DNA of 64,000 nucleotides from contig NZ_KQ758599.1 of the NCBI RefSeq assembly GCF_001457025.1, forward strand, positions 620,001-684,000, given 5' to 3'. Shown here piece by piece: positions 41,393 to 50,138 of this stretch. This stretch comes from Pseudarthrobacter enclensis (GTDB lineage: Bacteria; Actinomycetota; Actinomycetes; Actinomycetales; Micrococcaceae). Position 1 is the stretch's first letter. Every line of letters begins with the position of its first letter. The translations under genes and the position numbers were made by a program. The notes under the pieces were generated by a model. That model was not told where the DNA came from, did not search any database, and saw nothing but the letters and a program-made list of their open reading frames with translations.

Positions 41393-42004
41393 ATGGGAGT
41401 GCCCAAAATTGTTGACCCGGATGCCCGCCGCCGCGAAGTTGTTGATGCCGTCCTCCGGATCATCGCCGTCGACGGCCTGGAGCGGGCCTCGCTGCGGGAA
41501 GTGGCGGACGAAGCCGGGCTCGCCGTCGGGTCCGTCAGGCACTACTTCGCCGGCAGCGAGGAACTGCTCACGTTTACCTTCGCCAGCGTGGTGGACCGCA
41601 TTGCCGCCCGGATGGAGGACTCCCTCCCGGCCGTTGAAGCAGCCGCCCCGGGGAGCCCGGCCCGGCGGGCGGCCGTTTTAACCCTGCTGGGAGGAGTGCT
41701 GCCGCTGGACGAGGAACGGGCAGTGGAAGCCTGCGCCTGGATGGCGTTCAGGAATGCCGCCCGGATCCGGCCGTTCCTTTCGGCCGAGGCGGACCGCAGC
41801 CACCGACAGGTGGCCGCCGCCGCCGGCCGCGTGGTGGCGGCCCTGATGCCGGAAGAACCACAGGAGACCCTGGTGCTCGAAGCCGAGCGCCTCCTGGCCA
41901 CCCTTGACGGCCTGTGCATGCACGCGCTGCTCCAGCCGGCGTGGATGACGGCGGACATGTGCACCGGCGTGCTGGAACGCCACCTTGACGGACTGGGACG
42001 CTGA
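41393..42004 (+). CDS. TetR-family transcriptional regulator
   Basis: Regulator of 203 residues. The N-terminal helix-turn-helix runs through RRREVVDAVLRIIAVDGLER, then ASLREVADEAGLAVGSVRHY with the typical YF pair (FAGSEELL). The ligand domain ends with a TetR_C-like pattern (LDGLCMHALLQPAWMTADMC). ATG 41393 or GTG 41399 may start the protein. A 14-bp palindrome abuts the start and is the probable operator. No transporter or enzyme is adjacent on the same strand, so the effector is unknown. Confidence 0.82.
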   Translation: MGVPKIVDPDARRREVVDAVLRIIAVDGLERASLREVADEAGLAVGSVRHYFAGSEELLTFTFASVVDRIAARMEDSLPAVEAAAPGSPARRAAVLTLLGGVLPLDEERAVEACAWMAFRNAARIRPFLSAEADRSHRQVAAAAGRVVAALMPEEPQETLVLEAERLLATLDGLCMHALLQPAWMTADMCTGVLERHLDGLGR

Positions 42005-42010
42005 CGGGCG

Positions 42011-42039
42011 TTAACCTGTGCGGTCAGCGGGAATAGACT
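42011..42039 (+). promoter_or_regulatory. Promoter of the unknown gene at 42108
   Basis: TTAACC (42011-42016) and TAGACT (42034-42039) with the optimal 17-base spacing. The predicted leader is about 62 bases and contains GGAAGGA before ATG 42108. Confidence 0.5.
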
Positions 42040-42107
42040 GTGAAGCGGGGCGCCTGGCGGACGGGGCAGGCCGCTCCGGCAGGGGAGTACGCCAGGAAGG
42101 ACTTCGG

Positions 42108-42719
42108 ATGCAGCAGGCAAGCGGTTCACGGTGGCAGATCACCACGGACACCTCCGGGCCCATGATGATTGCGCTGTATGTCCGCGATACAGCGGGGCTG
42201 GACGGTGCGGGCCATCCCGTCCTCTCACACGCCAAGCCCAAGGTGCGTCCCGCGGACCACAGCCACCTCACCGCAGACGTCGGCGGACTGGGTGCTTTGA
42301 AGACCGAATGGGAGGCCTGGTGGTCCCAGCTGGTCAAGGCGTACCCGCACACCTCGCCCGAACTGACGCCACCGGACTTTGAAGCATTCGGGAATTCGCC
42401 GGCGCTCCAGCGCGTGCTCCAGGCGCACTTCGGTTCCGCGTTGACCTGGGCGCGGGAACGCCGGAGCGAATATGCCGAGCTGGAGGCAGAACGCGTGGCC
42501 AACGGCGTGGACCACCTGCTGACTGACATGGTGGACGACCGCCTGATGGAAGTGGGCCGTGACTCCCGCGACTTCACCCTGACCATCATTGAACTGCCGC
42601 TCAACGAACACAGGGCCTGGTACCTGGAACCGGACAAGATCATCATGAGCCAGCAGCTGATGGGTGAACCCGATCTGTTCCGCAGCTACGTGCAGCCCGT
42701 GGTGGAAATCCTGGTCTGA
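42108..42719 (+). CDS. Conserved hypothetical protein
   Basis: Protein of 203 residues that I do not recognise. It has no signal peptide or membrane helix. It opens with a short beta-rich segment (SRWQITTDTSGPMMIALYVR) and continues as a mostly helical, charged protein (HFGSALTWARERRSEYAELE). It ends in a beta-strand pattern (DFTLTIIELPLNEHRAWYLE). ATG 42108 has GGAAGGA 8 bases upstream. It has its own promoter, and the neighbours (TetR upstream, lysozyme-like gene convergent) give no clear role. Confidence 0.6.
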   Translation: MQQASGSRWQITTDTSGPMMIALYVRDTAGLDGAGHPVLSHAKPKVRPADHSHLTADVGGLGALKTEWEAWWSQLVKAYPHTSPELTPPDFEAFGNSPALQRVLQAHFGSALTWARERRSEYAELEAERVANGVDHLLTDMVDDRLMEVGRDSRDFTLTIIELPLNEHRAWYLEPDKIIMSQQLMGEPDLFRSYVQPVVEILV

Positions 42720-42756
42720 GTGCCGCGCAGGCCCGGGCCGGGGCCCCGCCGGCCGG

Positions 42757-43608
42757 TCAGGCGCCGGAAACCTGCGCCATCGTAATGCGCACCTGCCCCA
42801 CGGCAGATGCTGATTCCTGCCAGGAGCCGTCTTCCCGGTCCCAGCTGCGCCCCGCCACGTCCACGCGGACAACGTCCAGGCCCTTGGCGTTGGCCACCGC
42901 CCATTGCGCCACCGACCACGCCGCGGCGCCTTCCGCCTCGACCACTACGGACCCGCCGTCGTCGGTGGCGGCCAGCGACCCGTAGGCCCGGCCGAGTTCG
43001 GCAAGGACCGCCGCGGGGTCTCCGTCGCCGTGGGCCGAACGCAGGGTGCACTGTACCGCTGCGGCCGCCTGGCCGGTCAGCCCCGAGGCGAAGGACCGTC
43101 CCAGGTCCTCGTGTTTGGCATAGGCGGTGGGGTACGCCGAGCGCTGCACCCGCTGGGCGGCGTCGGTGATGTCCAAGGACTCGTAGCCCGGCACCTTCAC
43201 CAGCGCATCGTAGAACGCGTTGACGGCGTAGTAGGGATCCATAATCTGGGCTTCCGTTCCCCATCCCTGCGACGGCCGCTGCTGGAACAGTCCGCGGGAG
43301 TCCGGGCCCGCGTTGTCCCCGTGGGCGATGTTCCGCAGCTTCGATTCCTGCATGGCCGTGGCCAGTGCGATGCTTGCCGCCCGGGGTGGCAGGCCGCGCT
43401 GGACGGCGACGGCGGTGATCAGCGATGCGAAGCCCGCCTGGTCGGGAGCCAGTTCGGCCCTGCGATCGCCCACAACTGCCGTGCAGCGCTCTGAGACCAG
43501 GGTTTCGGAGCGCTGCACGAAGAACACCGCAGAATAGATGCCGCCGGCTGCCAGGACAAGCACCAGCAGCAGGATGGCGAGCCGGCGCAAACCGCGTCTG
43601 CGTGCCAC
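42757..43608 (-). CDS. Membrane-anchored lysozyme-like protein
   Basis: Protein of 283 residues with one N-terminal membrane helix (about 9-30) after MARRRGLRR, so the rest is outside. Residues 60-140 carry a lysozyme/transglycosylase-like pattern: ATAMQESKLRNIAHGDNAGP, with Glu of MQES as candidate catalytic residue, then RGLFQQRPSQGWGT and IMDPYYAVNAFYDAL. A C-terminal region of about 90 residues is unassigned. Such proteins are widespread in actinobacteria, often annotated only as hypothetical. A role in peptidoglycan turnover is inferred. Seven bases separate it from the dapD stop on the same strand, so the pair may be cotranscribed. Confidence 0.65.
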   Translation of the reverse strand: MARRRGLRRLAILLLVLVLAAGGIYSAVFFVQRSETLVSERCTAVVGDRRAELAPDQAGFASLITAVAVQRGLPPRAASIALATAMQESKLRNIAHGDNAGPDSRGLFQQRPSQGWGTEAQIMDPYYAVNAFYDALVKVPGYESLDITDAAQRVQRSAYPTAYAKHEDLGRSFASGLTGQAAAAVQCTLRSAHGDGDPAAVLAELGRAYGSLAATDDGGSVVVEAEGAAAWSVAQWAVANAKGLDVVRVDVAGRSWDREDGSWQESASAVGQVRITMAQVSGA

Positions 43609-43615
43609 GGGAGGA

Positions 43616-44644
43616 TCAGTTGGCGTGCAGGGCGTCGTTCAGTTCCACGGTTTGGCCCTTGCGCGGCAGTGCTTCCACGGCACCGGTGGTGGAGTTGCGG
43701 CGGAACAGCAGGTTGGCAACGCCGGACAGTTCAGCGGCCTTGACGATCTTGGTGGTGTCCTCGCCAACTTCGTCCTTCGGGCCGGGCACCCGGACCCGGG
43801 TGCCGGCGGTGACGTAGAGGCCCGCCTCCACCACGGAGTCGTCCCCAATGCTGATGCCGACGCCGGAGTTGGCACCGAGCAGGACACGCTCGCCAATGGT
43901 GATCTTCTCCTTGCCGCCGCCGGAGAGGGTGCCCATGATGGAGGCTCCGCCGCCGACGTCGCTGCCGTCACCGGTGACGACGCCTGCCGAGATACGGCCT
44001 TCAACCATGGAGGTGCCCAGGGTTCCGGCGTTGAAGTTCACGAAGCCTTCGTGCATCACCGTGGTGCCTGCGGCGAGGTGGGCACCGAGGCGGACGCGGT
44101 CGGCGTCGGCAATCCTGACTCCGGCCGGGACAACGTAGTCCACCATGCGCGGGAACTTGTCGATGCCGTACACCGTGACCGGGCCGCGGCGGCGCAGCCG
44201 GGCGCGGGTGAGTTCGAAGCCTTCCACGGCGGCGGGGCCGAAGTTGGTCCAGACAACGTTGGGAAGCTTCGCGAAGATGCCGTCCAGGTTGATGGTGTTG
44301 GGGCGGACCAGGCGGTGCGAGAGCAGGTGGAGCCGGAGGTAGGCATCGGCCGTGTCAGCCGGTGCCTCGTCCAGGTTGATCTGGGCGAAGACCACCTTCT
44401 GTTCGGTGCCGCGGTCCTCGTCGGCGCCGGTTTCCGCGATCCGGACGAGGGCCTCGTCGGCGTGCTCCACCGAGCGCAGGTCCTCAGCGGCGACACCGAG
44501 GGCGGGGGCGGGGTACCACACGTCCAGCACGGTGGCCTCGCCGTTAATGGTGGCGATGGTGGCAACGCCGAAGCCGAAGGCGGAGCGGTCATCAGGGGTT
44601 GCGTTCAAGGTTTCGGGCACAGCGGAAGAAGCGGTCTCAGTCAT
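43616..44644 (-). CDS. dapD: Tetrahydrodipicolinate N-succinyltransferase
   Basis: Actinobacterial-type DapD of 342 residues, adding succinyl from succinyl-CoA to tetrahydrodipicolinate in diaminopimelate/lysine synthesis. The left-handed beta-helix of hexapeptide repeats is visible ([38 protein letters not shown]). ATG 44644 is chosen although the frame remains open upstream: TACACT lies 7 bases before it, and the longer frame would cross the dapE gene. It is divergent from dapE with only 51 bases between start codons. Confidence 0.95.
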   Translation of the reverse strand: MTETASSAVPETLNATPDDRSAFGFGVATIATINGEATVLDVWYPAPALGVAAEDLRSVEHADEALVRIAETGADEDRGTEQKVVFAQINLDEAPADTADAYLRLHLLSHRLVRPNTINLDGIFAKLPNVVWTNFGPAAVEGFELTRARLRRRGPVTVYGIDKFPRMVDYVVPAGVRIADADRVRLGAHLAAGTTVMHEGFVNFNAGTLGTSMVEGRISAGVVTGDGSDVGGGASIMGTLSGGGKEKITIGERVLLGANSGVGISIGDDSVVEAGLYVTAGTRVRVPGPKDEVGEDTTKIVKAAELSGVANLLFRRNSTTGAVEALPRKGQTVELNDALHAN

Positions 44645-44651
44645 GTGCTTC

Positions 44652-44657
44652 AGTGTA
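44652..44657 (-). promoter_or_regulatory. -10 element TACACT of dapD
   Basis: TACACT on the minus strand, 7 bases before ATG 44644. It is only 26 bases from the -10 of dapE on the other strand. Confidence 0.5.
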
Positions 44658-44683
44658 TCGAGGGGCGGCCTCCGGGTTCGAAC

Positions 44684-44689
44684 TAGACT
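44684..44689 (+). promoter_or_regulatory. -10 element TAGACT of dapE
   Basis: TAGACT with exactly 6 bases to GTG 44696, so dapE is predicted leaderless. The two divergent polymerases would share the same 50-base region. Confidence 0.55.
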
Positions 44690-44695
44690 GGCTTC

Positions 44696-45832
44696 GTGAC
44701 TGCCGAACCCACCCCCCGCACTTCCGTATCCGCCCTGGACCTCCGACAGGACGTCGCGCTGCTGACCGCAGCCCTGATGGACATCAACAGCGTGTCGGGC
44801 AACGAGAAGGAACTTGCCGACGCCGTGGAAGCGGCACTGGCGGGCGTTCCCCAGCTGACGATTGTCAGGGACGGCGATTCCATCATCGCCCGCACGGAGC
44901 TGGGGAAGGCCGAACGCGTCATCCTCGCCGGGCACCTCGATACCGTTCCCTTGCCGCTGACGGAGGGGTCGAAGGGCACCGTGCCGTCCACCTGGGAATC
45001 CGGTGTGCCGGGGGAAGGCGTGCTGTACGGCCGCGGCGCCACTGACATGAAGGGCGGGGTCGCTGTCCAGCTGGCCCTCGCTGCCACGATGTTCGACGAC
45101 GGCACCCAGCCACAGCGCGACGTCACCTTCGTCTTTTACGACCAGGAGGAAGTCGAGGCCGTCAAGAGCGGGCTGGGGCGCCTGGTCCGTAACCACGGCC
45201 ACCTGCTGGACGGCGACTTCGCCATCCTGCTGGAACCGACCAACGGCACCGTGGAGGGCGGGTGCAATGGCACGAGCAGGTTCGAGGCCACCACCGTCGG
45301 CGAGTCTGCCCACTCGGCACGGGCATGGATGGGCAGCAACGCCATCCACGCGGCGGCCCCGATCCTGGCCCGGCTGGCCGCCTACGAACCACAGACCATT
45401 AACGTTGACGGCCTCGATTACCGCGAAAGCCTGAACGCCGTGAAGATCAACGGCGGAACGGCCGGCAACGTCATTCCGGACCGGTGCGTGGTGGAGATCA
45501 ACTACCGTTTTGCGCCGGACAAGTCACCGGATGAGGCCGAAGCCGTGGTCCGGGACCTGCTCAAGGGCTTCGACGTGGTCCGCACCGATGCAGCCGCCGG
45601 GGCCCGGCCGGGACTGAACCACCCGGCCGCCGCGTCCTTCGTTGCCGCCGTGGGTGCCGAGCCCAAGCCCAAATACGGGTGGACCGACGTCGCGCGTTTC
45701 AGCGAGCTGGGAATCCCGGCCGTTAACTTCGGTCCGGGGGACGCGCTGCTGGCCCACAAGGACAACGAACACGTCCACGCCGACGCCGTGCGGGAATGCC
45801 TGAGGGCACTGCGGAGCTGGCTCCAGGGCTGA
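44696..45832 (+). CDS. dapE: Succinyl-diaminopimelate desuccinylase
   Basis: M20-family zinc amidohydrolase of 378 residues. It hydrolyses N-succinyl-LL-diaminopimelate to LL-diaminopimelate and succinate. Metal ligands are in [27 protein letters not shown] and, at the end, [14 protein letters not shown]. The lid domain lies between ([20 protein letters not shown]). GTG 44696 follows the -10 element at leaderless spacing. It ends in a region shared with the gluD terminator. Confidence 0.96.
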   Translation: MTAEPTPRTSVSALDLRQDVALLTAALMDINSVSGNEKELADAVEAALAGVPQLTIVRDGDSIIARTELGKAERVILAGHLDTVPLPLTEGSKGTVPSTWESGVPGEGVLYGRGATDMKGGVAVQLALAATMFDDGTQPQRDVTFVFYDQEEVEAVKSGLGRLVRNHGHLLDGDFAILLEPTNGTVEGGCNGTSRFEATTVGESAHSARAWMGSNAIHAAAPILARLAAYEPQTINVDGLDYRESLNAVKINGGTAGNVIPDRCVVEINYRFAPDKSPDEAEAVVRDLLKGFDVVRTDAAAGARPGLNHPAAASFVAAVGAEPKPKYGWTDVARFSELGIPAVNFGPGDALLAHKDNEHVHADAVRECLRALRSWLQG

Positions 45833-45860
45833 ACGGCGGCGCACGCAAACAGCGGTCTTA

Positions 45861-45902
45861 AACACCCGAGGCCCGGATCAATGGATCCGGGCCTCAGGTG
45901 TT
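45861..45902. terminator. Bidirectional terminator between dapE and gluD
   Basis: 19-base arms (45861-45879 with 45884-45902) with a single C/A mismatch and loop AATG. It lies between convergent genes and has only short T/A flanks. Confidence 0.75.
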
Positions 45903-45916
45903 GGCGGTCGGCGTGT

Positions 45917-46756
45917 CTAGGGAGCCCCCGCCTCCACCGTGGCGGGCTCGGCCTTGGCCGTACCGCCGGCTGCCTTCTTGGAGCCGCGGCGCTCGATCCA
46001 CACTGCCAGCCGGGACACGGCGATGTTGATGGCAATGTAAATCGCTGCTGCGACGAAGAACACGGGGAACAGGTACGCGTTGCCCAGGAAGTCCGCCATC
46101 ACCTGAACGGCGCGCAGCAGTTCGCCATAAGCCACGATGTAGCCGAGGGAGGTGTCCTTCAGGAGCACCACCATCTGCGCAACCAGCGACGGCATCATGC
46201 GGCGGATGGCCTGGGGCAGTTCGATCAGCATCCGGGAACGGTAGCTGGTCAGGCCGATGGCCAGGCCGGCTTCGCGCTGGCCTTTCGGCAGGGACTGGAT
46301 GCCGGCGCGGATGATCTCGGCGAAAACCGCGGCGTTGTACAGCACCAGGCCCGTGACGACGGCGATGAACGGCGAGGTGCCGAAGCCCAGCAGGACGAAC
46401 AGCATCATCAGGACCACTGGCATGCCGCGGAGGAATTCCAGGACGACGCGGACGGGTATCCGGATGATGGGGGAGTCGGCAATCCTCAGCAGGCACAGTG
46501 CAAGCCCCAGCGGGAAGGCGATCACCGCGGACAGCGCCGCGGCGCTGAGGGTGGCGCCGAGGCCGTTGCCCAGGAGCCGCCACACATCCGTGCGGGTGAA
46601 GATCTGCCAGCGCCGGCTCTCGAAGATGCCCTGCTGGGCGAGGACCATGATGATCCAGGCCAGCAGGCCCAGGATCAGCAGCGAACCAATGACGGAGCCG
46701 ATCAGGGAAATCCGGCGCGCCTTGGGCCCGGGAACGTCGTAGAGGACTGAGCTCAT
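45917..46756 (-). CDS. gluD: Glutamate ABC transporter permease
   Basis: HisM-type permease of 279 residues with about five membrane helices. The coupling loop is AGIQSLPKGQREAGLAIGLT, then ELPQAIRRMMPSLVAQMV. An N-terminal cytosolic stretch and a basic, Ala-rich tail (RRGSKKAAGG) flank it. It is the last gene of gluABCD and overlaps gluC by ATGA (46753-46756). The cluster order matches the corynebacterial glutamate importer. Confidence 0.88.
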   Translation of the reverse strand: MSSVLYDVPGPKARRISLIGSVIGSLLILGLLAWIIMVLAQQGIFESRRWQIFTRTDVWRLLGNGLGATLSAAALSAVIAFPLGLALCLLRIADSPIIRIPVRVVLEFLRGMPVVLMMLFVLLGFGTSPFIAVVTGLVLYNAAVFAEIIRAGIQSLPKGQREAGLAIGLTSYRSRMLIELPQAIRRMMPSLVAQMVVLLKDTSLGYIVAYGELLRAVQVMADFLGNAYLFPVFFVAAAIYIAINIAVSRLAVWIERRGSKKAAGGTAKAEPATVEAGAP

Positions 46757-47403
46757 CGGGCAATCGCCACCTTTCGTTCCACCGTGCTGGCAAGGATGCC
46801 CAGCGGAACGGTGAGGAGCAGATAGAAGAACGCGGTGCCGAGCAACACGGTGATCACGGCGTCACCATTGGCGTTGGCCAGCTGGCGGCCGTAGCCGAAC
46901 AGTTCAAGGACAAAGAAGGCGCCGGCCACGGAGGAGTTCTTCACCAGGGCGATCAGGATGTTGATCAACGGCGGAATCACGGTCCGCAGCGCCTGCGGCA
47001 GGATGATGAGGGAGAGTACCTGGCCGAACCCCATGCCGATGCTTCGGGCGGCCTCGGCCTGGCCCACGGGAACGCTGTTGACACCGGAGCGGACAGCTTC
47101 GGCGATGAACGCCGCGGTGTACGTGCTGAGGGCGATGATCGCGGCGATCTCGAACTGCTCGAACTTGACCCCAAGGCGGGGGAGCACGATGGCCGCGAAG
47201 AAGAAGGCGATGGTCAGCGGGGTGTTCCGGAGAACCTCCACGTAGACCATGCTGAAGCCGCGCAGGGCTGCCACCGGCGAAACCCTGGCTGCGGCGAGCA
47301 GGGTACCGAGCACCAGGGCGATGACCCCGGATACGGCGGACAGGAAGAGGGTGCGGAGAAAACCTTCCCAATACAAGGGGAGGTTTTCAATGATGACGTC
47401 CAT
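46753..47403 (-). CDS. gluC: Glutamate ABC transporter permease
   Basis: Permease of 216 residues with five membrane helices and the EAA-type loop SGVNSVPVGQAEAARSIGMG, then ILPQALRTVIPPLINILIAL. It pairs with GluD to form the channel. It starts 87 bases after gluB, behind a strong stem-loop at 47445-47481, which probably lowers its expression relative to the receptor gene. Confidence 0.9.
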   Translation of the reverse strand: MDVIIENLPLYWEGFLRTLFLSAVSGVIALVLGTLLAAARVSPVAALRGFSMVYVEVLRNTPLTIAFFFAAIVLPRLGVKFEQFEIAAIIALSTYTAAFIAEAVRSGVNSVPVGQAEAARSIGMGFGQVLSLIILPQALRTVIPPLINILIALVKNSSVAGAFFVLELFGYGRQLANANGDAVITVLLGTAFFYLLLTVPLGILASTVERKVAIAR

Positions 47404-47444
47404 AGGATCCTTCGGCTCTTGGAGTGGACGGAAGGGGAGGCGGG

Positions 47445-47481
47445 CCGCTGCCGGGACCGGTGTACCCGGTCCCGGCAGCGG
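47445..47481 (-). terminator. Stem-loop between gluB and gluC
   Basis: Perfect 16-bp stem (47445-47460 with 47466-47481), loop TGTAC, no T tract. Inside the operon it probably acts as an attenuator or as a 3' stabiliser of gluAB mRNA. Confidence 0.6.
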
Positions 47482-47490
47482 ACGAGCGGC

Positions 47491-48375
47491 CTAGTAGCGG
47501 TCGATCGTGGGCAGGTCCGGGGCGGTCTTGATGACCGAACCGGCAGTGGCCTCCCAGGCCTTCTTGTAGGAGCCGTCCTCCTGGAAGGACTCAAGCTGGT
47601 CGTTGATCCAGTTGCGGAACTGGGTGTCGTCCTTCTTCAGGCCGATGCCGTAGGGCTCCTTGGTGAACGTCTCGTCCGAGGCCAGCTTGAAGGCGTCGGG
47701 TTCCTTGTCCACGAAACCGGCCAGGATCACGTTGTCCGTGGTCACTGCTTCAACCTGCTTGTTGCGCAGCGGCTCCAGGCAGGCGGAATAAGTGGCGGCG
47801 GGAACCAGTTCGGCGCCGTACTTGTCCACGATGGTGGCAGCCGGGGTGGAGCCCGTGACGGAGCAGACCTTCTTGCCCTTGACGTCTTCGGGCTTCTTGA
47901 TGGTGTCGTTGTCCTTGTTCACCATCAGGGCCTGGCCGGCCTCGTAGTACGGCCCGGCGAAGCTGACGACCTGCTTGCGCTTGTCGTTGATGGTGTAGGT
48001 GGCGATCACCAGGTCAACCTTGCCCTGCTCGATGAAGGGCTCGCGGTTGGCGGAAACGGTCTCGGACCATTCGATCTTGTCAGCGGAGATGCCCAGCTTG
48101 GCGGCGATCAGCTTGCCGATTTCAACGTCGAAACCGACGGGCTTGCCGTCCAGGCCCACCTGGCCGAAGAGCGGCTGGTCGAACTTGGTGCCGATCTTGA
48201 TGGTGCCGGCGGAGGAAAGCTTCTCCATGGTGGTGCCGGCCGCGAACGTGGGCTTCTCCACCGGGCTGGGGTTGGTGCCGCCGGCGTCGCCGCCGCCGCA
48301 GGCGCTCAGGGACAGGGCCAAGGCAGCGGTCGCCGCCACAACAAATGACTTCCGCCTGGTCAAAAATGCCTTCAT
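47491..48375 (-). CDS. gluB: Glutamate-binding lipoprotein
   Basis: SBP_bac_3 receptor of 294 residues. The signal peptide ends in LSAC with lipidated Cys at 26. The amino-acid-binding fold shows GTIKIGTKFDQPLFGQVGLD, GFDVEIGKLIAAKLG and the ligand arginine segment SANREPFIEQGKVDLVIATY. GluB-type proteins take glutamate and sometimes aspartate or glutamine. It is the second gene of the operon, 71 bases after gluA. Confidence 0.92.
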   Translation of the reverse strand: MKAFLTRRKSFVVAATAALALSLSACGGGDAGGTNPSPVEKPTFAAGTTMEKLSSAGTIKIGTKFDQPLFGQVGLDGKPVGFDVEIGKLIAAKLGISADKIEWSETVSANREPFIEQGKVDLVIATYTINDKRKQVVSFAGPYYEAGQALMVNKDNDTIKKPEDVKGKKVCSVTGSTPAATIVDKYGAELVPAATYSACLEPLRNKQVEAVTTDNVILAGFVDKEPDAFKLASDETFTKEPYGIGLKKDDTQFRNWINDQLESFQEDGSYKKAWEATAGSVIKTAPDLPTIDRY

Positions 48376-48446
48376 GACATTCCTTTCATTGATGGCCGCG
48401 GATCACGGCCTGGGTGCGAACTCGGAGTGTTTGTTCGAAAGGGGAA

Positions 48447-49202
48447 TCAGTGGGTGAGGAGCTTGGAAAGGAAATCCTTGGCACGGTCGCTCTTGGGGTT
48501 CGTGAAGAATTCCTCCGGCGTGGCGTCCTCGACGATCTGGCCGTCCGCCATGAAGACCACCCGGTCAGCGGCCTTGCGGGCAAAGCCCATCTCGTGGGTG
48601 ACCACGATCATGGTCATGCCCTCCTTGGCCAGCTGGACCATCACGTCCAGGACCTCGTTGATCATTTCGGGGTCCAGTGCGGAGGTGGGCTCGTCGAACA
48701 GCATCACCTTGGGCTTCATGGCCAGCGCCCGCGCGATGGCAACACGCTGCTGCTGGCCGCCCGAGAGCTGCGCCGGAAGCTTGGGAGCCTGGTGGCCAAC
48801 GCCCACCCGCTCCAGCAGGGCCATCGCTTCCTTGTCCGCGGTGGCTTTGTTGACGCCCTTGACCTTGATGGGGCCAAGGGTCACGTTTTCCAGGATGGTC
48901 TTGTGCGCAAAGAGGTTGAATGACTGGAAGACCATTCCGACGTCGGCACGGAGCTGGGCGAGTTCCTTGCCTTCTTCGGGCAGGACCTTTCCGTCGATGC
49001 TGATGGAGCCGTCCTCGATGGTTTCGAGGCGGTTGATGGCGCGGCAGAGGGTGGACTTACCGGAGCCCGACGGCCCGATGACCACGACAACCTCGCCCTT
49101 GCGGACCTGCAGGTTGATGTCCTTCAAAACGTGCAGCTGGCCGTAATGCTTATTTACGGCGTTCAGGGAGACGAGGGCATCGCCGGGCACATGAGTAGTC
49201 AT
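48447..49202 (-). CDS. gluA: Glutamate ABC transporter ATP-binding protein
   Basis: Polar amino-acid ABC ATPase of 251 residues: GPSGSGKST is Walker A at about 42-50, LSGGQQQR is the signature, and [12 protein letters not shown] is Walker B. The family ending [20 protein letters not shown] is present. First gene of gluABCD. It is divergent from the LOG gene across about 115 bases; its promoter is not obvious. Confidence 0.93.
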   Translation of the reverse strand: MTTHVPGDALVSLNAVNKHYGQLHVLKDINLQVRKGEVVVVIGPSGSGKSTLCRAINRLETIEDGSISIDGKVLPEEGKELAQLRADVGMVFQSFNLFAHKTILENVTLGPIKVKGVNKATADKEAMALLERVGVGHQAPKLPAQLSGGQQQRVAIARALAMKPKVMLFDEPTSALDPEMINEVLDVMVQLAKEGMTMIVVTHEMGFARKAADRVVFMADGQIVEDATPEEFFTNPKSDRAKDFLSKLLTH

Positions 49203-49306
49203 AGGAAGAATCTAGCGAAGAACAGCAGGATATGACGCGAATCACCGCATGTTCCTGCACATCGTGATTCAAGAGATACCTGCCGTGGCCGGCCCGGGTG
49301 TCGGGT

Positions 49307-49312
49307 TAGCCT
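49307..49312 (+). promoter_or_regulatory. -10 element TAGCCT of the LOG gene
   Basis: TAGCCT with 6 bases to ATG 49319. The GGGGG between them touches the start codon, so a ribosome-site role is unlikely. Confidence 0.5.
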
Positions 49313-49318
49313 TGGGGG

Positions 49319-50101
49319 ATGAGCATCAGTGCAGATCCGGCCAGGAATTCCCAGCCGCGCCGTAAAGGTCCCCTTGAACTTCGCCGCAAACAGGCCGCCG
49401 TGGAAATGTCGGACCAGCATCTGCTCGACACCAAGGGCCCCGGCCAGTTCGTCCACACCGACCCCTGGCGGGTCCTGCGGATCCAGAGCGAGTTCGTGGA
49501 AGGCTTCGGTGCCCTCGCGGACATCGGCAAGGCCGTCAGCGTCTTCGGCTCCGCCCGCACCAAGCCCGGCAGCGTCTACTACGAAATGGGCGTCGACGTG
49601 GGCCGCAAGCTGGCCGAAGCAGGCGTGGCTGTCATCACCGGCGGCGGCCCGGGCTCCATGGAGGCTGCCAACCGCGGCACCGTGGAAGGGAACGGCGTCT
49701 CGGTGGGGCTGGGCATCGAACTTCCGTTCGAGCAGGGCCTGAACCAGTGGGTGGACCTGGGCATCAACTTCCGCTACTTCTTTGCCCGCAAGACCATGTT
49801 CGTGAAGTACGCCCAGGGCTTTATCGTCCTCCCCGGCGGCCTGGGCACCCTCGATGAGCTCTTCGAGGCCATGGTCCTGGTGCAGACCAGGAAGGTGACG
49901 TCGTTCCCGATCGTCCTGCTCGGCGTTGACTTCTGGGGACCGATGATCGACTGGATCAAGGGGACCCTGGTGGCCGAGGGGATGGTCTCCGAGAAGGACC
50001 TGGACCTGATCCAGGTGGTGGACGATCCCGCCGAAGCTGTTGAGCGGGTGCTCCGCGCCGGCCCCGTTCCGCCGCTGAACGGCGAGCAGCGCCCGGAGTA
50101 G
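49319..50101 (+). CDS. LOG-family (TIGR00730) Rossmann-fold protein
   Basis: Protein of 260 residues of the LOG/lysine-decarboxylase-like family, many of which are cytokinin riboside 5'-monophosphate phosphoribohydrolases. The key motifs are ITGGGPGSMEAANRG and LPGGLGTLDELFE (the PGGxGTxxE signature). The first 60 residues are an extra basic N-terminal extension. The substrate is probably a nucleotide 5'-monophosphate. The equivalent gene in mycobacteria is Rv1205, also shortly downstream of dapE. Confidence 0.88.
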   Translation: MSISADPARNSQPRRKGPLELRRKQAAVEMSDQHLLDTKGPGQFVHTDPWRVLRIQSEFVEGFGALADIGKAVSVFGSARTKPGSVYYEMGVDVGRKLAEAGVAVITGGGPGSMEAANRGTVEGNGVSVGLGIELPFEQGLNQWVDLGINFRYFFARKTMFVKYAQGFIVLPGGLGTLDELFEAMVLVQTRKVTSFPIVLLGVDFWGPMIDWIKGTLVAEGMVSEKDLDLIQVVDDPAEAVERVLRAGPVPPLNGEQRPE

Positions 50102-50138
50102 CAGCCGTCCGGCGCCGGCGTTCTGGCACGATGGGACA

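Noticed and set aside
43616..45349. An extended dapD frame reaching far upstream
   Set aside because: It would overlap dapE. The family length and the -10 element place the start at 44644.
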